The notes under the pieces: model-generated
Told to the model about the DNA's origin: nothing
The model's input: the letters and a program-made list of their open reading frames with translations, nothing else
Database searches by the model: none
Assembly (NCBI RefSeq): GCF_000755245.1
Contig: NZ_BBMP01000022.1
Coordinates: forward strand, 910,712 to 974,711
Length of the DNA: 64,000 nt
Direction of reading: 5' to 3'
Source of the DNA: Halococcus sediminicola
Lineage (GTDB): Archaea > Halobacteriota > Halobacteria > Halobacteriales > Halococcaceae
Translations under genes and position numbers: made by a program
Shown here: piece after piece, positions 61,190 to 64,000 of the stretch
How positions within the stretch are numbered: position 1 is the first letter of the stretch
How the letters are laid out: each line of letters starts with the position of its first letter

Positions 61190-62482
61190 ATGGGAGACGT
61201 AAACGACCCGAATAGATACCGCTCTCGGTTTGAGAAAGAACTTTCTCGCCTGAAAGACCTCCCTAACCAAGACGACGCGCGCGCGATTCGAGCATGGGCC
61301 AACTCTATGGCGAAGTCGTATTCAACCAGATATATCAGGACTCACGTTATCCGAAAGCTCTCCGAGCGCGCCGCCGTCGGAGGACACCCGTCACTTACTG
61401 AAATGTCCGACTCATGGGAGTTCTACGAGCTACACGACTCACTCCGCGACGGGTCGAACCCCGACGTGAAAGACGCGGGCCTGTCCCCCTCGACGCTCCG
61501 AACCCTTCGACAAACGGCGCGTGTATTCTTCCGCGACGCTCTCAAGCGTGAGTGGAGCGAGGACATCGTGATAGGGACTGTCCCCGAGACCAAAATCACG
61601 GCCGACGATATATTCGTCTCCGAAGAAATCGAAGCCCTGTTCTCCGTCTGTCAGAACCCGCGAGACAAGGCGATAATGGGTGTTCTCCTCGCCACCGGCC
61701 AACGCATGAGCGCCACCCTCTCGCTTCGGGTGGGCGACGTGGACCTCTCCGGACGAACCGGCGTTATCCACCTGAATGATGAGGCGGTTGGGTTGAAGGG
61801 TGCGGGCGGCCCCCGGCCGCTGCTGTGGGCCACCGAATACGTAAAAAACTGGTTGGACGTTCACCCGAGCGCCGACGACGAAAGCGCCGCCCTGTTTTGC
61901 GTGCTCGGGGTGAAATACGACAACCACCCCGACGAGAGACGGTATGAGGCGCTCTCGGCGAGCGGCGTCCGTCAGCAACTCCGACGAATCGCCACCCGCG
62001 CCGGCGTCGAAAAACCCGTGAATCCACACAACTTCCGGCACACCGCCATCACGCGCATGGTCCGCGACGGCGTGCCTGACCAGCAAATAAAGTGGACCGT
62101 GGGGTGGAAAAAGGACAGTTCGCAGTTCGACCGCTACACCCACCTTCGAGACGACGAAATGCTTCAGTCGGTCCTCGAACATCACGACCTCGCCGAACCC
62201 GAGTCCGACATTGGCCGCCCGACGCTCGAAACCTGTCCGTCTTGTGGCGCGGCCCTCGACGGGTGGGTCAATCCAGCCGCGTGTCCCGGCTGCGGTCTGT
62301 CGCTGTCTCACGACTCTCTCGACGTTGCGGGCGCGGCCGGCGACGGTGAAGCCCTCTCCGCGGCACTCGCTGGGGACATATCCCCCGAGGGTGCGCCCGT
62401 GGTTGAAGCCGTTGAGGAACTGCTCCGTGAGAACCCTAACGCCGTGGCCGCGCGGCTCGCCGAACTACTCGATTCTCCCTGA
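61190..62482 (+). CDS. tyrosine-type site-specific integrase with C-terminal zinc ribbon
   Basis: 430 residues. An N-terminal SAM-like core-binding domain (about 15-135) is followed by the catalytic domain with Arg in LLATGQRMSATLSL, HNFRHTAITRM (HxxR) and the nucleophile Tyr in SSQFDRYTHL. After it, CPSCG...CPGCG forms a zinc ribbon (about 345-370), then an acidic/Ala-rich tail. The ATG at 61190 is leaderless from TTATGC (61161-61166). An in-frame ATG at 61163 would overlap that BoxA. It likely catalyses insertion and excision of this element. Confidence 0.92.
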   Translation: MGDVNDPNRYRSRFEKELSRLKDLPNQDDARAIRAWANSMAKSYSTRYIRTHVIRKLSERAAVGGHPSLTEMSDSWEFYELHDSLRDGSNPDVKDAGLSPSTLRTLRQTARVFFRDALKREWSEDIVIGTVPETKITADDIFVSEEIEALFSVCQNPRDKAIMGVLLATGQRMSATLSLRVGDVDLSGRTGVIHLNDEAVGLKGAGGPRPLLWATEYVKNWLDVHPSADDESAALFCVLGVKYDNHPDERRYEALSASGVRQQLRRIATRAGVEKPVNPHNFRHTAITRMVRDGVPDQQIKWTVGWKKDSSQFDRYTHLRDDEMLQSVLEHHDLAEPESDIGRPTLETCPSCGAALDGWVNPAACPGCGLSLSHDSLDVAGAAGDGEALSAALAGDISPEGAPVVEAVEELLRENPNAVAARLAELLDSP

Positions 62483-62505
62483 AAATCCGACTCCAGCCCG
62501 ACCGC

Positions 62506-62736
62506 CTACTGCTTGAAGCCGGCGAGCTTCAAATCTGATTCGTCCGGCGGCTTCCCGCTCATTGCGGCGAGAATCACACGCACCCGAGCGCCCACCGGAC
62601 CGGGAATCTCCGCGGCGGCCACGAAGTCTCCTCCACACCCGCGGACGCCGGCGAAGATGTCATCAGAGCCGAGACCGGTCCCGGCCCCGTTTTCACTCTC
62701 GCCGCCCGCGATGTCTGTGTGTGATGCGGATGACAT
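62506..62736 (-). CDS. 76-residue small protein of the element
   Basis: Starts MSSASHTDIAGGESENGAG, then DDIFAGVRGCGGDFVAAAEI, ARVRVILAAMSGKPP, LKLAGFKQ. No recognised domain. The ATG at 62736 is about 28 nt from a minus-strand BoxA GTTATAAGC (62762-62770), supporting real expression. It is convergent with the integrase (23 bp apart), a place where some elements keep a recombination-directionality or regulatory protein; this is only a suggestion. Confidence 0.55.
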   Translation of the reverse strand: MSSASHTDIAGGESENGAGTGLGSDDIFAGVRGCGGDFVAAAEIPGPVGARVRVILAAMSGKPPDESDLKLAGFKQ

Positions 62737-62937
62737 TCTTATCTGAGGATGGCCCCTCGGCGCTTATAACGGTCGCCGCGGCACGGTGTAAGTGTACGAA
62801 GTCATGCGTTTTCGTTGCTCTCGACTGCCGGCTCTCCGCCCCGACTCTCGAAGCATGAAAGCTCGATAGCGTCTTATCGCCGCATTGGTTATATCATGCG
62901 AAAAACAGCTAAGCTCTCAAAAACCGTATATGTGATT

Positions 62938-63028
62938 GGAGGTGAAATAGAATGGAAAATTGTGCGTCGAATACGCCCTGCTGAAAGATGGCGAGCGCCA
63001 CGTCCTCGACACGCTGTTCGTCGTCTGA
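62938..63028 (+). pseudogene. possible frameshifted or decayed small gene
   Basis: A perfect ribosome-binding site GGAGGTGA (62938-62945) precedes an ATG at 62952 that opens only ten codons (MENCASNTPC, then TGA). In the next frame the DNA reads CVEYALLKDGERHVLDTLFVV and a stop (62963-63028), with typical haloarchaeal codons and chemistry. One shift of frame would join the start to this segment. Either a very small frameshifted gene or a remnant of a larger one. Confidence 0.3.
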
Positions 63029-63371
63029 CTGCCACCCCGACCCGCCCCGGCCGACTCGGGTGTCCGTTTTCCTATACCGGTATTAATTCTGAGTGTCTGT
63101 TTTCTGAATAGAGATTCCAAACCTCTCAACGGTTGTTTAGACCTTCGAGGGCGTACGGCGGCGAAGCTCGGCAAAGCGGAAACGGAGAGGACACCGGCCG
63201 GAAAACCTCCGACGGGCGTCCCACAAAACCGAAACGGTAAGCTCTCGTACCGGCTTCAGCCGGCACGTAGAGTTTCGTTCCCGACGCTAATAACACCGCG
63301 GGTGGTACACCCCTCACGTCCCGTCCCCCCGTGAGTGCCCCCGTCACAATCATATCGACTTTTTGATGGCC

Positions 63372-63421
63372 GGCATGGTCTGCCACCCTGCTGCCACCCT
63401 CACTATGCCAACCTAAAATGG
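63372..63421 (+). repeat. 50-bp inverted repeat, left arm, with two CTGCCACCCT iterons
   Basis: Matches the reverse complement of 63616-63665 at 47 of 50 positions. It contains CTGCCACCCT twice (63380-63389 and 63391-63400) and ends in CACTATGCCAACCTAAAATGG. The arms enclose a 194-bp AT-rich spacer. No target-site duplication is seen at the outer ends. Confidence 0.85.
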
Positions 63422-63615
63422 TAATGCTGGCCCTCTATCCTTCGAAAACGCGGTTTTAAATTTTATTGGCATAGTGGACCCTCATACCACTCACTTCGTG
63501 TGAAAGCACACCTTGACTCTCTCACCCCTACTTTCACATGAATCGGAGAAATCACCCTGACTCGTGCCAATGAAAAGCTAATCCGCAACATCTGTGGGTT
63601 AGGAGTCTCTTATCG

Positions 63616-63665
63616 CCGTTTTAGATTGGCATGGTGAGGGTGGCAGCAGGGTGGCAGACCATGCC
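63616..63665 (-). repeat. 50-bp inverted repeat, right arm
   Basis: Carries TTGGCATGGTGAGGGTGGCA followed by GCAGGGTGGCAGACCATGCC, with AGGGTGGCAG at 63637-63646 and 63648-63657. A further TTGGCATAGTGG copy lies in the spacer at about 63466-63477, and a CTGCCACCCC copy lies outside at 63029-63038. Confidence 0.85.
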
Positions 63666-63768
63666 AGAAGTAAATAATCCGATAGATAATACCCACCCAC
63701 CAAGGACCCGTGAGCGACCACCGAGAGCATACCGGCTGTCTTCGAGAAAGTGTCTGGAAAGAGTAGAG

Positions 63769-63867
63769 TGTAGTCGGTGTAGCCGGGGGGGGGGGGTCTC
63801 CGAAAGTCGCGTCATGAGAGAGTTGAGAAAATTCCTATGGAAGAAGTTTCGCCGACCCCCGACTACA
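63769..63867. repeat. TGTAGYCGG repeats around a G12 tract
   Basis: TGTAGTCGG (63769-63777) and TGTAGCCGG (63778-63786) are tandem; the inverted CCGACTACA is at 63859-63867. A run of twelve G (63785-63796) follows the tandem pair, and a C5 run (63856-63860) overlaps the inverted copy. The intervening 70 bp shows no gene. Confidence 0.6.
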
Positions 63868-64000
63868 CCTCTCTGAAATCAGAACAGTATTTCAAATGGT
63901 ATAATCCCTCTATCAGGGATAGCTGACGCGCGGCCGAAAAACCAGATTTGGACCGATACTAACCGGTTTTAGCCGAAAATTACGAGTAACATTTTAATTG

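Larger units (their letters stand above)
61141..64000. mobile_element. integrated element (provirus or plasmid-like), left part, truncated by window end
   Basis: Begins just beyond the yhbY promoter. It carries a tyrosine integrase, a small antisense gene and a long repeat-rich, AT-richer region. GC and codon use drop past about 62.8 kb; hallmark core genes are absent. The left boundary is placed between 61131 and 61160 by the end of the yhbY promoter and the start of the integrase promoter, but no att duplication can be seen because the other end is outside the window. Confidence 0.65.
62737..64000. other. 1.26-kb low-coding, repeat-rich region of the element
   Basis: I find no convincing gene here. 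Open frames are short and lack haloarchaeal codon bias. Sequences seen include a TTATAT (62889-62894), a decayed fragment near 62938-63028, an 11-bp direct repeat TCTTATCGCCG (62872-62882 and 63608-63618), a 50-bp inverted repeat (63372-63421 / 63616-63665), an 8-bp inverted repeat TGTGAAAG / CTTTCACA (63499-63506 / 63531-63538), TGTAGYCGG repeats and a G12 tract (63785-63796). This could be an origin, a control region or decayed DNA. Confidence 0.6.

Noticed and set aside
63372..63665. Mini-transposon (MITE) made of the 50-bp inverted repeats
   Set aside because: Flanking bases show no target-site duplication, and the arms contain ordered 10-bp iterons, which fits a protein-binding site better. 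Not excluded without a genome search.
63785..63796. Replication-origin ORB element at the G12 tract
   Set aside because: The G-run alone is not enough. I could not match the rest of the ORB consensus, and no Orc/Cdc6 gene is in the window.
63631..63876. An 81-codon open frame across the right inverted-repeat arm and the G12 tract
   Set aside because: It reads through the repeat and the homopolymer, lacks a BoxA and has no acidic haloarchaeal composition.
1..64000. CRISPR array, tRNA, rRNA or riboswitch
   Set aside because: No regularly spaced direct repeats, cloverleaf-like sequences or rRNA motifs were noticed on either strand by eye. A covariance-model search would be needed to exclude small RNAs.

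Overview
The window is chromosomal DNA of a halophilic archaeon (class Halobacteria). The evidence is high GC, strongly acidic proteins, and archaeal-only core genes: a thermosome subunit, membrane-anchored LonB, prefoldin beta with its DUF3194 neighbour, Sec61-beta, ABCE1/RLI, an EMC6-like protein, archaemetzincin, an F420-dependent NADP reductase and DpsA. Many genes look leaderless, with a TATA-like BoxA centred about 27 nt before the ATG or GTG. I used this spacing to choose several starts. The genus cannot be fixed from this sequence alone. No rRNA, tRNA or CRISPR array was seen.

Layout. 1-8.3 kb: end of an SPFH protein, small regulators, a TRAM protein, hydrolases, a methyltransferase, a glycosyltransferase and the thermosome. 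8.4-16.2 kb: an NMN adenylyltransferase / SAM hydrolase / TRIC channel operon, LonB with a CPBP protease, and a CoA-transferase / ThDP-enzyme pair. 16.2-23.9 kb: an iron island with a FecCDE-type permease and ATPase, an FAD oxidoreductase, three paralogous Tat lipoprotein receptors, DpsA and a 53-residue protein. Six 14-bp palindromes of the form TTHGGYNNRCCTAA lie at its promoters. 23.9-35.5 kb: a MATE exporter, a TrkA-C/PhoU-like protein, citrate synthase, a threonine synthase paralogue, prefoldin, EngB and a PrsW-type protease. 35.6-46.6 kb: two divergent APC permease/UspA fusions, UvrA and trehalose synthesis (otsA-otsB). 46.6-61.1 kb: housekeeping genes for secretion, PLP and histidine synthesis, GTPases, the EMC6-ABCE1 operon and an MscS-YhbY operon. 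61.14 kb to the end: the edge of an integrated element with a tyrosine integrase and more than 1.2 kb of repeat-rich, AT-richer DNA with almost no coding signal. It runs off the window.

How the genes work together. The iron island looks like one regulon. In each of four promoters a DtxR/IdeR-like palindrome sits 5-8 nt upstream of a leaderless ATG. This spacing exposes two small genes: a 27-codon leader whose stop overlaps the ATPase start, and the 53-residue protein. DpsA has a different dyad, suggesting separate control of iron storage and uptake.

The most unusual structures are (1) the iron-operator architecture and its small genes, (2) a five-copy intergenic repeat of about 210-350 bp that starts with a T-tract just after stop codons and carries a covarying hairpin, and (3) a 50-bp inverted repeat with 10-bp iterons inside the integrated element.
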